Of a DNA stretch of 51,714 nt, positions 35,345 through 44,861 are shown in pieces. The stretch is from the NCBI RefSeq assembly GCF_002080045.1, contig NZ_MUIN01000012.1:209842-261555 (forward strand). Reading direction: 5' to 3'. The notes below the pieces were generated by a model, which was not told the DNA's origin, made no database searches, and saw only the letters and a program-made list of their open reading frames with translations. Origin of the DNA: Pseudomonas sp. Bc-h (GTDB taxonomy: Bacteria > Pseudomonadota > Gammaproteobacteria > Pseudomonadales > Pseudomonadaceae). The number at the start of each line of letters is the position of its first letter. The first letter of the stretch is position 1. The position numbers and the translations under genes are program-made.

Positions 35345-37404
35345 CAGCGCGCTTCCGGCATGGCCTGGAACGGGGCTTCCTTGTCGCTGCGCTCCTTCTT
35401 GACCCATGCCGCACGGCCCACTTTCACGGCGTAGAACAGAATGCTCAGCACCACGAACAGGAACAACGTGGTCAGCGCCGCGTTGGTGTAGGCGTTAAAG
35501 ATCACGTGCTGCATCTGCTCGACCGTCTTGGCCGGAGCGAGGATCTGACCGGCATCTGCCGCCGTGCTGTACTTCTTCGCCAGCGCCAGGAAACCAACCG
35601 CAGGGCTCGGGTCGAACAGCTTGATGAAGCCTGCGGTCACGGTGCAGATCAGCAACCACGACGCCGGCAGAATGGTGACCCACACGTACTGCTGACGCTT
35701 CATCTTGATCAGAACCACGGTCGCCAGCATCAGCGCGATACCCGCCAACATCTGGTTGGAGATACCGAACAGCGGCCACAAGGTGTTGATGCCACCCAGT
35801 GGATCGATCACACCCTGGTACAGCAGGTAACCCCACAGCGCCACGCAACCACCGGTACCAATCACGTTGGCGGTCCAGGACTCGGTGCGTTTCAGCGCTG
35901 GCACGAAGCTGCCGAGCAAGTCTTGCAGCATGAAGCGCCCGGCACGAGTACCGGCGTCGACAGCGGTCAGGATGAACAGCGCTTCGAACAGGATCGCGAA
36001 GTGGTACCAGAAAGCCATGGTGTTCTGGCCTGGCAGCACCTGGTGCAGGATCTGCGCGATACCCACCGCCAACGTTGGCGCACCGCCGGCACGGGCCAGT
36101 ACGGTGTTTTCGCCGATGTCCTTGGCCACTGCGGTCAAGGTGTCAGGCGTGATCGCGAAGCCCCAGCTGGTGATGGTTTGAGCCACGGTCACCACGTCGC
36201 CGCCGACAACGGCCGCCGGGCTGTTCATGGCAAAGTACACGCCCGGGTCGATGACCGAGGCCGCGACCATGGCCATGATCGCCACGAACGACTCCATGAG
36301 CATGCCGCCATAACCGATGTAACGCGCGTTCTTCTCGTTATCCAGCAGTTTCGGCGTGGTGCCCGAAGAAATCAGCGCGTGGAAACCGGATACGGCACCA
36401 CAGGCGATGGTGATGAACAGGAACGGGAAGAGCGCGCCCTTCCAGACCGGACCGGTACCGTCGGTGAACTGGGTCAGGGCCGGCATTTTCAGCTCGGGCG
36501 CCAGAATCAGAATGCCGATCGCCAAGGCGACGATGGTGCCGATTTTCAGGAAGGTCGAAAGGTAGTCACGTGGCGCCAGCAGCAGCCAGACCGGCAGCAT
36601 GGCAGCGACGAAACCGTAACCGACCAGCATCCAGGTGATCTGGATTCCGGTGAAGGTGAAGACGTGAGCCCACTCAGGGCTTGCAGCGACCTGACCACCG
36701 GCCCAGATCGACAGCAGCAACAGCACCACGCCGATGATCGAGATTTCGCCGATACGACCCGGACGCACGTAGCGCATGTACACGCCCATGAACATCGCGA
36801 TCGGGATGGTCGCCAGCACCGTGAACATGCCCCACGGGCTTTCGGCCAGGGCCTTGACCACGATCAGCGCCAGCACCGCAAGGATGATGATCATGATCAA
36901 AAAGCAGCCGAACAACGCGATGGTGCCGGGAACACGGCCCATTTCTTCGCGGACCATGTCGCCCAGCGAGCGGCCGTTGCGGCGGGTGGAAAGGAACAGG
37001 ATCATGAAATCCTGCACCGCACCGGCAAGCACCACGCCGGCGATCAGCCAGAGGGTGCCCGGCAGATAGCCCATTTGCGCGGCAAGCACCGGGCCGACCA
37101 GCGGGCCAGCGCCAGCGATGGCAGCAAAGTGGTGACCGAAGAGGATATGTTTGTTGGTCGGAACATAATCCAGGCCGTCATTGTTGATCACCGCGGGGGT
37201 GGCCCGGGTCGGATCGAGTTGCATGACGTGATTGGCGATGAACAGACTGTAGTAGCGGTACGCGACCAGATAGATGGCAACCGCAGCGACGACGATCCAG
37301 AGTGCGTTGATGGCTTCACCGCGGCGCAGCGCGACGACACCCAAGGCGCATGCCCCAAGGGCAGCGACGGCGAACCAACCCAGATGTTTGGTCAGTCGGG
37401 ACAT
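35344..37404 (-). CDS. cstA: carbon-starvation protein CstA (pyruvate/peptide transporter family)
   Basis: Inner-membrane transporter of 686 residues with about 16-18 hydrophobic helices. Conserved segments include KHILFGHHFAAIAGAGPLVGPVLAAQMGYLPG near 80-110 and SGTTPKLLDNEKNARYIGYGGMLMES. The family imports pyruvate and possibly peptides during carbon limitation. ATG 37404 has AGGAG 8 nt upstream; an extension to 37428 is rejected. It is divergent from a cache-domain kinase/regulator pair, which is a likely controller by position. Confidence 0.93.
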   Translation of the reverse strand: MSRLTKHLGWFAVAALGACALGVVALRRGEAINALWIVVAAVAIYLVAYRYYSLFIANHVMQLDPTRATPAVINNDGLDYVPTNKHILFGHHFAAIAGAGPLVGPVLAAQMGYLPGTLWLIAGVVLAGAVQDFMILFLSTRRNGRSLGDMVREEMGRVPGTIALFGCFLIMIIILAVLALIVVKALAESPWGMFTVLATIPIAMFMGVYMRYVRPGRIGEISIIGVVLLLLSIWAGGQVAASPEWAHVFTFTGIQITWMLVGYGFVAAMLPVWLLLAPRDYLSTFLKIGTIVALAIGILILAPELKMPALTQFTDGTGPVWKGALFPFLFITIACGAVSGFHALISSGTTPKLLDNEKNARYIGYGGMLMESFVAIMAMVAASVIDPGVYFAMNSPAAVVGGDVVTVAQTITSWGFAITPDTLTAVAKDIGENTVLARAGGAPTLAVGIAQILHQVLPGQNTMAFWYHFAILFEALFILTAVDAGTRAGRFMLQDLLGSFVPALKRTESWTANVIGTGGCVALWGYLLYQGVIDPLGGINTLWPLFGISNQMLAGIALMLATVVLIKMKRQQYVWVTILPASWLLICTVTAGFIKLFDPSPAVGFLALAKKYSTAADAGQILAPAKTVEQMQHVIFNAYTNAALTTLFLFVVLSILFYAVKVGRAAWVKKERSDKEAPFQAMPEAR

Positions 37405-37819
37405 TGTGGGTCTCCTGCCGAAGCTCATGGCTTGCGGCGTAATTGTTATTGTGTGCCCCGGGATAACGGAGCGTCGCCACTATCCACGCTGCTGTCACCA
37501 AGAGAAATTCGTACTACTACGGGATCGCCTGCGTAGTTCTACGCAGAAAGCACTGAAGCACCGCCGCTTCCACGCCATGCAACATTCCCTGTGGGAGGGC
37601 GCTTGCTCGAGAATCCCATCTGCCAGACAACCGTCCATCGCCTGACCCTACGCCTTCGCGAGCAAGCTCCCTCCCACGATTTGAACCGCATTCCTCGCCT
37701 TTCTGCGGCGCACCTGATCATCTGAGGGAGCGAATTCATTCACGAAAGATCTTCCAGCCAAAGCAAATGTTCATGCTGTAATACGCCGGATAACAAACCG
37801 CCCGCCGGACGCCAACACC
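37405..37819. other. cstA / kinase intergenic region
   Basis: 415 bp holding the divergent promoters and a REP inverted pair in its centre (separate entry). Nothing else gene-like: an AT-rich stretch near 37440-37460 (GTAATTGTTATTGTG) is a possible promoter for cstA. Confidence 0.4.
37589..37678. repeat. REP inverted pair
   Basis: CTGTGGGAGGGCGCTTGCTC at 37589 and the inverted partner GAGCAAGCTCCCTCCCACG ending at 37678, a typical Pseudomonas double REP between divergent genes. Confidence 0.88.
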
Positions 37820-39178
37820 ATGCAACTCAAACACAAGATCGTCGCCCTGGGCATCCTGCCGCTGATCCTCGCCGTGTCGGTGATCTGCGCGCTGGTCATC
37901 GTGCAGAACCAGCGTCTGGGCGAGCAGCAGGCGCAGTTGATCGAAGACAGCATCCTGGCCAGCAAGCGAGCGGAGCTCAAGAATTACGTGGAAATGGCCA
38001 TGAGCGCTCTGGCGCCGATCTACGACAGCGGCCGCAACGACGAACAGACCAAACAGCAAGTGCTCGAAGAGCTGTCCAAGCTGAGCTTCGGCATCGACGG
38101 TTATTTCTTCGTGTATGACGAGCACGGCCGCAGCCTGATGCACCCTCGCCAGGCGGCGCTGGTGGGCAAGGACCTGTGGAACATGACCGATCCGCAGGGC
38201 CTGCTGGTCATCCGCGCGTTGCTGAAAAGCGCCCAATCCGGCGACGGTTTTCAGCATTACGCCTGGGAAAAACCCTCCACCGGCCAAGTCACCGACAAGC
38301 TCGCCCATGTGGTGCTGCTCAAGCGCTGGGGCTGGATGCTGGGCACCGGGATCTATCTGGAGGACGTCGAGCGCGCCACGCAACAGGCCCGCCATGAAGT
38401 CGCTCGCGGGATCTACGCGACCATGCTCGACATCGGCGCCGTTGCCCTGATCGCGGTGCTGTTGGTGTTCATCTGTGGCGTCACCCTCAACGCCAGTGAA
38501 CATCGCCTCGCCGACCGCAAACTGCAGATGCTCAACCAGCGCATCATGAATCTGCAGGAAGAAGAGCGCTCGCGGCTGTCGCGAGAACTGCACGACGGCA
38601 TCAGTCAGGTGCTGGTGTCGATCAAGTTCCAGTTCGAACTGGCCGGCCTGCAACTGGAAGGCAACGATCAGCGCGGGCTGGACACCTTGCGCCAGGGCAC
38701 CGAACGACTGGGCGAGGCCATCGGCGAAATCCGCACCATCTCCCATGATCTGCGCCCTTCCCTGCTCGACACCCTGGGTCTTGCCGCCGCTGTCACGCAG
38801 TTGGTGGCCGAATTCGAACAACAGACCGGGCTGACCATTCACTACACCCACAACCTGAGCAATCTGAAACTGGCCGAAGGTGCGCCGGTCGCGCTGTTCC
38901 GCATTCTTCAGGAGGCGTTGACCAACATCGAGCGCCACGCCCACGCGCAAAACGTTTACATCGACCTGCAAGGCACGAAAAAGCAGGTGCAACTGACGGT
39001 TCGCGACGACGGCGTGGGCTTTCGCGTCGATGTCGCCAACCTGCAAGAGATACAAGGCGGCATCGGTTTGCGTAATATCCGCGAGCGCGTCGAGCACTTC
39101 CATGGTCAGCTCGATCTGTACTCGGCACCGGGGCACAGCGAATTGACCGTGACCATGCCGGTCAGCGTTGCCGCATGA
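37820..39178 (+). CDS. NarL-type sensor histidine kinase with periplasmic cache domain
   Basis: 452 residues. Membrane helices at about 7-28 and 208-228 enclose a single-cache domain (GIDGYFFVYDEHGRSLMHP, GWMLGTGIYLEDVE) of the small-organic-acid-binding type. A HisKA_3 domain (SRELHDGISQVLVSIKFQ, His near 257) and HATPase (ALTNIERHAHA, DDGVGF, GGIGLRNIRERV) follow. It is paired with the downstream LuxR-type regulator (34-nt gap) and divergent from cstA, which suggests carboxylate sensing for uptake control (inference). Confidence 0.9.
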   Translation: MQLKHKIVALGILPLILAVSVICALVIVQNQRLGEQQAQLIEDSILASKRAELKNYVEMAMSALAPIYDSGRNDEQTKQQVLEELSKLSFGIDGYFFVYDEHGRSLMHPRQAALVGKDLWNMTDPQGLLVIRALLKSAQSGDGFQHYAWEKPSTGQVTDKLAHVVLLKRWGWMLGTGIYLEDVERATQQARHEVARGIYATMLDIGAVALIAVLLVFICGVTLNASEHRLADRKLQMLNQRIMNLQEEERSRLSRELHDGISQVLVSIKFQFELAGLQLEGNDQRGLDTLRQGTERLGEAIGEIRTISHDLRPSLLDTLGLAAAVTQLVAEFEQQTGLTIHYTHNLSNLKLAEGAPVALFRILQEALTNIERHAHAQNVYIDLQGTKKQVQLTVRDDGVGFRVDVANLQEIQGGIGLRNIRERVEHFHGQLDLYSAPGHSELTVTMPVSVAA

Positions 39179-39212
39179 ATCCCTTCACCGACTCAGGAAA
39201 CCCCGCCCGATC

Positions 39213-39845
39213 ATGAGCGCCAGCCAGACCATCCGCATCGCCCTGGTCGACGACCATTCGCTGGTTCGCGACGGCGTGCGCGCCCTGCTTTCCACCCGCC
39301 CGCTGTTCGAAGTGGTCGGTGAAGCCGAGAACGCCGTTCAGGCGCTGGCAATGTGCGAAGAGGTAAAGCCGGACATTCTGCTGGTGGACATCGGTCTGCA
39401 GGACATGAACGGGCTGGAACTGACCCAGCTGATTCGCCAGCGCTGCCCGGCGATCAAGATTCTGATCCTGAGCATGTACGACAATCAGGAGTACGTCGCC
39501 ACCTCGATCCGCGCCGGGGCCAGCGGCTATGTATTGAAGAACGCCCCGTCGCGGGAAATCGTCGCCGCCATCGAAGCCATCGCCACCGGCGGCACCTTCT
39601 ATAGCGCCGAAGTGACGCTGAAACTGGTGTCCAGGAAAACCGAGGAAAACGAGCTGACCCCGCGCGAAGTGCAAGTGCTGGTGGGCTTGGCCAAAGGGCT
39701 GGACAACAAGACCATCGCCCGGGATCTGGCGATCAGCGTACGCACGGTCGAAACCCACCGCTTGAGCATCCGCCGCAAGCTGAAAGTCGACAAACCGGCG
39801 GGGCTGGTGAAATACGCGATGGAGCATGGGTTGTTGTTGCCGTAA
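39213..39845 (+). CDS. LuxR/NarL-family response regulator
   Basis: 210 residues: REC domain at about 5-120 (ALVDDHSLVRDG, phospho-acceptor in ILLVDIGLQDMNG, SGYVLKNAPSREI) and a LuxR HTH at about 145-205 (ELTPREVQVLVGLAKGLDNK, SVRTVETHRLSIRRKL). ATG 39213 rather than an upstream frame start, since it begins right at the REC fold. Cognate partner of the preceding kinase. Confidence 0.92.
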   Translation: MSASQTIRIALVDDHSLVRDGVRALLSTRPLFEVVGEAENAVQALAMCEEVKPDILLVDIGLQDMNGLELTQLIRQRCPAIKILILSMYDNQEYVATSIRAGASGYVLKNAPSREIVAAIEAIATGGTFYSAEVTLKLVSRKTEENELTPREVQVLVGLAKGLDNKTIARDLAISVRTVETHRLSIRRKLKVDKPAGLVKYAMEHGLLLP

Positions 39846-39940
39846 TCCTGTACTCCACACGTACAAGGCCCGACACGACTACTGTGTTGTGCCTGCTACT
39901 GCTCACACAGATTCCGCGTTGGGTTTTCCAGCAGGTGTAA

Positions 39941-41434
39941 TCACCCCTGCGGCAACACCTTTTCCGCCGTCTCCTGATCAACCGGCAGCGCAAACCGGAA
40001 CGTCGCACCCTGCCCCGGCACATCCACCAACTCGATCCGGTGCCCATGCAATTGCAGAATCTGGTGCACGATTCGCAGCCCCAGCCCGCCATCGCGGCGC
40101 GCGCCGCCGATGTTGAACGGTCGCAGAAACAGCCCCTCGCGCAGTTCGGCGGCAATGCCCGGCCCGCTGTCGCTGACCGTCACATCGACAAACCGGCCTT
40201 TGGGCAGCAGCGATACCTTGACCTCGCCGCCGTTGGGCGTATGGCGCAAGGCGTTGTCCAGCAGGTTGGTCAGCACCCGTTCGATCAACCCCAGATCGGC
40301 ATGCACACCGGGAATCGACGGCGCGAAGTGCGGGGTCAGGGTCACGGCCTTGGCCTCGGCGCTCAGCTCGAACTTCTGGAAGATGTCCTGCACCAGATCG
40401 GTCAGGGAAAAACGCTCCACCACCGGCACCACGAAGCCATGTTCCAGACGCACCAGCTCGAGCAGCGACTGCGCCAGGCCTCCGACCTTGCGGCTCTGGT
40501 CCAGCGCAATGCCCAGATAACGCCGCCGCTCCTCGGGACTCAGGCTGGCGTCCTTGACCGACAACACCTCCAGATAGCCATGCAGCGATGCCAGTGGCGT
40601 ACGCAGGTCATGAGAAATATTCGCCACCAGTTCACGGCGGTCCTGACTTTGTCGGGTCAGGGTCCGCCACTGCTCGCTCAGACGGTTCTGCATCTGCTTG
40701 AACGTGGCATCCAGCACCGCGATTTCATCGTGGCCCTGACGCACAGGTTCCGCCGACGCCACAGGCAGCGTGACGGGAGCGGCGTTGATATCGAAGCGTC
40801 CGACGGAATCGGTCAGGCGCCGCAACGGCCGGGTGATCCAGCCAAACGCCGCAAGACCGGCCAGCAGGCACAACAGAGCGATCAGGCCAATGGACCACAG
40901 CGCGGTACTCAAGGCCTCGCTGGTGGCGCCGCGCTCGGCGAAACGGTCATGGGCCTCGCCCAACAGCACGACGTACAGAAACCCCGACGGCTTGCCCATC
41001 ACCATCAGCGGCGCGGCACTGAACACCTTGCGCGCGTCCAGGCTGCGTGGATCGTCGCCCAGAATCGGCAGTGGTGCGCCACTCAGCAGCTCGCGTACCG
41101 GCTCCAGATTGATCCGGTCACGCAGAATCCGATCCTTGGGTGCCGCATCGCCGACGATCTTGCCGTCCATGTCCAGCAGATAGACCTCGACGCTGGGGTT
41201 GACCAGCATCAACTGACTGAACAGCTCGCGCACCGCGTCCGGCTTCAGGCCGTTGGCGTCCATCAACTGGGTATCGCGGGCGATGTGCTGCGCGAGATCG
41301 CGAGACAGGCCCTGCACCACTTCCAGCTCATGCATCTTGTTCGAGCGCACCTGCAACAGCACCGAGGTGCCGCAGCAGATCAGCAACAGCAGCGCGAACA
41401 CCAGCGACAGGCGCTGGGTCAGGGTCATCTTCAC
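39941..41434 (-). CDS. OmpR-type sensor histidine kinase
   Basis: 497 residues. Membrane helices near 5-28 and 185-205 flank a periplasmic domain of about 150 residues. HAMP at about 205-260, HisKA with phospho-acceptor in ANISHDLRTPLASL near 275, and HATPase (NLLDNALRHTPNGG, DSGPGI, GGLGLRIVHQI). A GTG at 41434 overlaps the regulator stop (GTGA) and has GGGGAG about 7 nt upstream; ATG 41428 is the alternative. With the regulator it faces the msrB-dipZ-msrA operon and may sense envelope oxidation (inference). Confidence 0.9.
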   Translation of the reverse strand: MKMTLTQRLSLVFALLLLICCGTSVLLQVRSNKMHELEVVQGLSRDLAQHIARDTQLMDANGLKPDAVRELFSQLMLVNPSVEVYLLDMDGKIVGDAAPKDRILRDRINLEPVRELLSGAPLPILGDDPRSLDARKVFSAAPLMVMGKPSGFLYVVLLGEAHDRFAERGATSEALSTALWSIGLIALLCLLAGLAAFGWITRPLRRLTDSVGRFDINAAPVTLPVASAEPVRQGHDEIAVLDATFKQMQNRLSEQWRTLTRQSQDRRELVANISHDLRTPLASLHGYLEVLSVKDASLSPEERRRYLGIALDQSRKVGGLAQSLLELVRLEHGFVVPVVERFSLTDLVQDIFQKFELSAEAKAVTLTPHFAPSIPGVHADLGLIERVLTNLLDNALRHTPNGGEVKVSLLPKGRFVDVTVSDSGPGIAAELREGLFLRPFNIGGARRDGGLGLRIVHQILQLHGHRIELVDVPGQGATFRFALPVDQETAEKVLPQG

Positions 41435-42159
41435 GTTGCGCTCCCCGACGATTCGCCCGGTTCGGCGAACTTGTAGCCTCGCCCCCACACCGTGAGGATG
41501 CGCAGCGGCTGCGCCGGATCGGCCTCGATCTTGGCGCGCAGGCGATTGATATGGGTGTTGACGGTGTGTTCGTAACCTTCGTGGTTGTAGCCCCAGACCG
41601 AGTTCAGCAAGTCGAGCCTTGAAAACACCTTGCCCGGCTGGCGAGCGAAGAAGTACAGCAGGTCGAACTCCCTGGGCGTCAGGTCCAGCAAGCGGCCTTC
41701 AAGGGATGCTTCACGGGTCAATGGATCGATGAACAGACCGGCGCTGGACAGGCTGCCCGCTTCCATCTTCAGGTTGCGCGCCATGGCGTCGACCCGCCGT
41801 AACAACGCCTTGACCCGCGCCACCAGTTCCATCATCGAGAAGGGTTTGGCGAGGTAGTCATCGGCGCCCAGTTCAAGCCCGAGAATCCGGTGCATCTCGC
41901 TGGAACGGGCGCTGGTGATGATGATCGGCGTGTAGCGGGTCATGGCGCGGGCGCGACGGCAGATTTCCAGGCCGTCGACGCCGGGCAGCATCAGGTCAAG
42001 GATCAGTGCATCCCAGCCGCCCTGCTCCAGCAGGCGCAGGCCCTTCTCGCCATCGGCGCTGTGCACCACGTCGAAGTGCTCGTCGCGCAGGTGCAGACAA
42101 ATCAGGTCGGCGATATGGCTATCGTCCTCGACCACCAGAATGCGTTTGGGCTGATCCAT
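41431..42159 (-). CDS. OmpR-family response regulator
   Basis: 242 residues. REC domain (ILVVEDDSHIADLICLHL, ALILDLMLPGVDGLEI, DYLAKPFSMMEL) and a C-terminal winged helix (LDLTPREFDLLYFFARQPG, HTVNTHINRLRAKIE, VWGRGYKF). Start 42159 is preferred over 42168 by the position of AAGG and of the fold. Divergent from msrB with a 185-bp shared control region. Confidence 0.92.
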   Translation of the reverse strand: MDQPKRILVVEDDSHIADLICLHLRDEHFDVVHSADGEKGLRLLEQGGWDALILDLMLPGVDGLEICRRARAMTRYTPIIITSARSSEMHRILGLELGADDYLAKPFSMMELVARVKALLRRVDAMARNLKMEAGSLSSAGLFIDPLTREASLEGRLLDLTPREFDLLYFFARQPGKVFSRLDLLNSVWGYNHEGYEHTVNTHINRLRAKIEADPAQPLRILTVWGRGYKFAEPGESSGSAT

Positions 42160-42344
42160 TGAAAGCAAACCTTACAGGCGCATCGGTCGCGCAATGTCGC
42201 CATTGTGCCGATTTTGTCGGCGGGCAGTTATCACGAATTGTTTAACTCTCGGTGAGGATTCCGGGAACAGCCGGCGCCTAGTCTTGCTCCATCGCATCAG
42301 AAGCCTGCCCGGACACCGGAACAGGCTGTGCAGAGGAGAACATC

Positions 42345-42860
42345 ATGCTTTCAAGAAGACAGTTCATGGTGCTGAGCAGCAGCGCCGGGGTCGCCGCCAT
42401 CGCACTGGGCGTGTTACCCAAGTTTGCCGATGGCCAAACCCTGACACCTCAAGACTCGCCAATCGGCAGCTTCGAAGTCAGCCACAGCGACGCCGAGTGG
42501 CACAAGTTGCTCAGCGACGAGCAGTTTCAGGTGCTGCGTCGCGAAGCCACGGAACGCCCCTACAGCAGCCCGCTGAACGACGAGCACCGGACCGGCACGT
42601 TTGCTTGCGCGGGTTGCCAGCTGCAGCTGTTCTCCTCGACCACCAAATTCGACAGCCACACCGGCTGGCCCAGCTTCTGGCAACCGCTGGACAACGCCAC
42701 GGCCATCCGCACCGATACCTCGTTCGGCGTGCTACGCAAGGAAGTTCATTGCCGCCGCTGCGGCGGGCACCTCGGCCACGTCTTCACCGACGGCCCGAAA
42801 CCCACCGGCTTGCGGTATTGCATGAACGGTTTGGCGATGAGTTTTGCCGAGCAGGCGTGA
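42345..42860 (+). CDS. msrB: exported methionine-R-sulfoxide reductase MsrB
   Basis: 171 residues with a twin-arginine-type N-terminus (SRRQFMVLSSSAG), so it is probably exported folded to the periplasm. The MsrB fold shows WHKLLSDEQFQVLRREATE, zinc pairs CAGC near 86 and CRRC near 139, TGWPSFWQP, and the catalytic Cys in RYCMN near 158. Reduces the R epimer of Met sulfoxide in proteins, with electrons likely from the DipZ-like protein encoded next. Confidence 0.92.
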   Translation: MLSRRQFMVLSSSAGVAAIALGVLPKFADGQTLTPQDSPIGSFEVSHSDAEWHKLLSDEQFQVLRREATERPYSSPLNDEHRTGTFACAGCQLQLFSSTTKFDSHTGWPSFWQPLDNATAIRTDTSFGVLRKEVHCRRCGGHLGHVFTDGPKPTGLRYCMNGLAMSFAEQA

Positions 42861-43010
42861 CCTGGCCAATGCGACGCATGCCCCGCAGCAGCACGGCTTG
42901 ACGACGGTGGCGCGAGTGGCACCGCTATCGCCGGCAAGCCGGATTGCTGCAGGGAGATCATCCCTATGTACACCGACCAGACTTTTGATCCATTTGAAGG
43001 GAATTAACCC

Positions 43011-44834
43011 ATGTTACTGATCATCCTTGCCTACCTCGGCGGCGTCCTGACCATCGTCAGCCCGTGCATCTTGCCGGTCCTGCCGTTCGTTTTCGCGCGC
43101 ACCGGTCAACCTTTCGTGCGCAGCGGCCTGCCGTTGCTGGTGGGCATGGCCGTGACCTTTGCGCTGGTTGCCACGCTGGCGGCGGTCGGTGGCGGCTGGG
43201 TGGTCCAGCTGAATCAGTACGGTCGCGGTTTGGCGCTGATCTTCGTCGCGCTGTTCGGCCTCACGCTGCTGTTGCCCAAACTCGCCGAGCGTCTCACCCG
43301 GCCGTTAGTGGCTGCGGGCAGTCGCCTATCCGAAAATGCCGGGGTGGACGCCAGACCCAGCCCGTGGGCATCGTTCATGATCGGCGTTGCCACCGGCCTG
43401 CTGTGGGCCCCGTGCGCCGGGCCGATCCTCGGTCTGGTACTGACTGGCGCCGCGCTGCAAGGCGCAAGCGTTGGCACCACGTTACTGCTGCTGGCTTACG
43501 CCGCGGGCGCCGCGACTTCCCTGGCACTGGCATTGCTGCTGGGCGGCAAAGTGTTCAGCGCCATGAAGCGCTCGCTGGGCGCAGGCGAGTGGATTCGCCG
43601 CGGTCTAGGGGCTGCGATGCTTGCGGGTGTTGCCGCCATTGCGCTGGGTCTGGACACCGGGATTCTGGCCAGGGTCTCTACCGCATCAACCGGTGGCTTG
43701 GAACAGTCGTTGGTAGGACGCCTCACGGGCCACGCCCAAGCCGACAGCAACGTGATGCAGGGCGGCGCGATGATGGCGCAGAACATCCCCGGTCGCGATG
43801 AAGCAGGCGCCAGCATGCAAGCCTCCGGCGCGATGATGATGGCGGCGAAAAACACGACGCCGAGCCTGCCGGTGGAGGGCCAGTTGCCGTCGCTCGATGG
43901 CGCCGTGCAATGGCTGAACTCTGCACCGCTCACCGCTGAACAGCTCAAAGGCAAAGTGGTGTTGGTGGATTTCTGGACCTACTCCTGCATCAACTGCCTG
44001 CGCACCCTGCCCTACGTCAAAGCCTGGGCTGACAAATACCGCGACCAGGGTCTGGTGGTGATCGGCGTTCACGCGCCTGAATTCGCCTTCGAGCGCGACG
44101 TGAAAAACGTTACCAAGGCCATGGCCGACCTGGGCATCAACTACCCGGTCGCCATCGACAACGACTACAAGATCTGGCGCGCCTTCAATAATCAGTACTG
44201 GCCGGCCCACTACTTCGCCGACGCCAAAGGCCAGATCCGTTATCACCACTTCGGCGAAGGCGCCTACGACGAATCCGAGCGAGTGATTCAGGAACTGCTG
44301 CGTGAAGCAGGCAACCAGCAGATCACCACTGATCTGATCGATGCCAACGGCAACGGCGTGCAACAGGCCGCGGACATGCGCGAGGTGAAATCACCCGAAA
44401 CCTACCTGGGCTTCGAGCGCGCCGAAAACTTCGTGTCCCCCGGCGGTGCCAAGGGTGACCGCGTCGCCAGCTACAGCACACCGAATACCCTGGCACTCAA
44501 CAACTGGGGTCTGGACGGCCAGTGGAACATCGGCTCGGAACGCGCCAGCCTCAGCGCCCCCAATGGCAAGATCGTCTACCGCTTCCACGCCCGTGACCTG
44601 CACCTGGTACTCGGCCCGGGCGGCGACGGCAAACCGGTGCGCTTCAAGGTCATGATCGATGGCCAGGTGCCCGGCGAGTCCCACGGCACCGACGTCGCAC
44701 CCGACGGCAGCGGCACCGTGACCGAACAGCGCCTCTACCAACTGGTACGCCAGGCGGGTGATGTCGGCGATCACACCTTCAGCATCGAGTTCAGCGACCC
44801 GGGCGTGTCCGCTTACGCCTTCACTTTTGGTTGA
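43011..44834 (+). CDS. DipZ-like thiol-reductant transporter (CcdA + thioredoxin + C-terminal domain)
   Basis: 607 residues in three parts. The CcdA/DsbD membrane domain (1-215) has redox Cys in SPCILPVLP and APCAGPI. A linker leads to a TlpA-type thioredoxin domain (about 290-435) with CINC in FWTYSCINCLRTLP. A C-terminal beta domain (about 460-607, GQWNIGSERASLSAP) resembles that of mycobacterial DipZ. It should carry electrons from the cytoplasm to periplasmic partners; sitting between msrB and msrA, those are the probable clients. It is 150 bp after msrB, with a hairpin in the gap. Confidence 0.9.
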   Translation: MLLIILAYLGGVLTIVSPCILPVLPFVFARTGQPFVRSGLPLLVGMAVTFALVATLAAVGGGWVVQLNQYGRGLALIFVALFGLTLLLPKLAERLTRPLVAAGSRLSENAGVDARPSPWASFMIGVATGLLWAPCAGPILGLVLTGAALQGASVGTTLLLLAYAAGAATSLALALLLGGKVFSAMKRSLGAGEWIRRGLGAAMLAGVAAIALGLDTGILARVSTASTGGLEQSLVGRLTGHAQADSNVMQGGAMMAQNIPGRDEAGASMQASGAMMMAAKNTTPSLPVEGQLPSLDGAVQWLNSAPLTAEQLKGKVVLVDFWTYSCINCLRTLPYVKAWADKYRDQGLVVIGVHAPEFAFERDVKNVTKAMADLGINYPVAIDNDYKIWRAFNNQYWPAHYFADAKGQIRYHHFGEGAYDESERVIQELLREAGNQQITTDLIDANGNGVQQAADMREVKSPETYLGFERAENFVSPGGAKGDRVASYSTPNTLALNNWGLDGQWNIGSERASLSAPNGKIVYRFHARDLHLVLGPGGDGKPVRFKVMIDGQVPGESHGTDVAPDGSGTVTEQRLYQLVRQAGDVGDHTFSIEFSDPGVSAYAFTFG

Positions 44835-44861
44835 TTCCACAGCGTTTCAGGAGTGTCAGAC

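Noticed and set aside
35506..37536. 676-codon open frame on the plus strand
   Set aside because: Antisense to cstA, highly charged Gln/His/Asp composition of a shadow frame.
37736..39136. 466-codon minus-strand frame
   Set aside because: Antisense to the cache-domain kinase; no features of its own.
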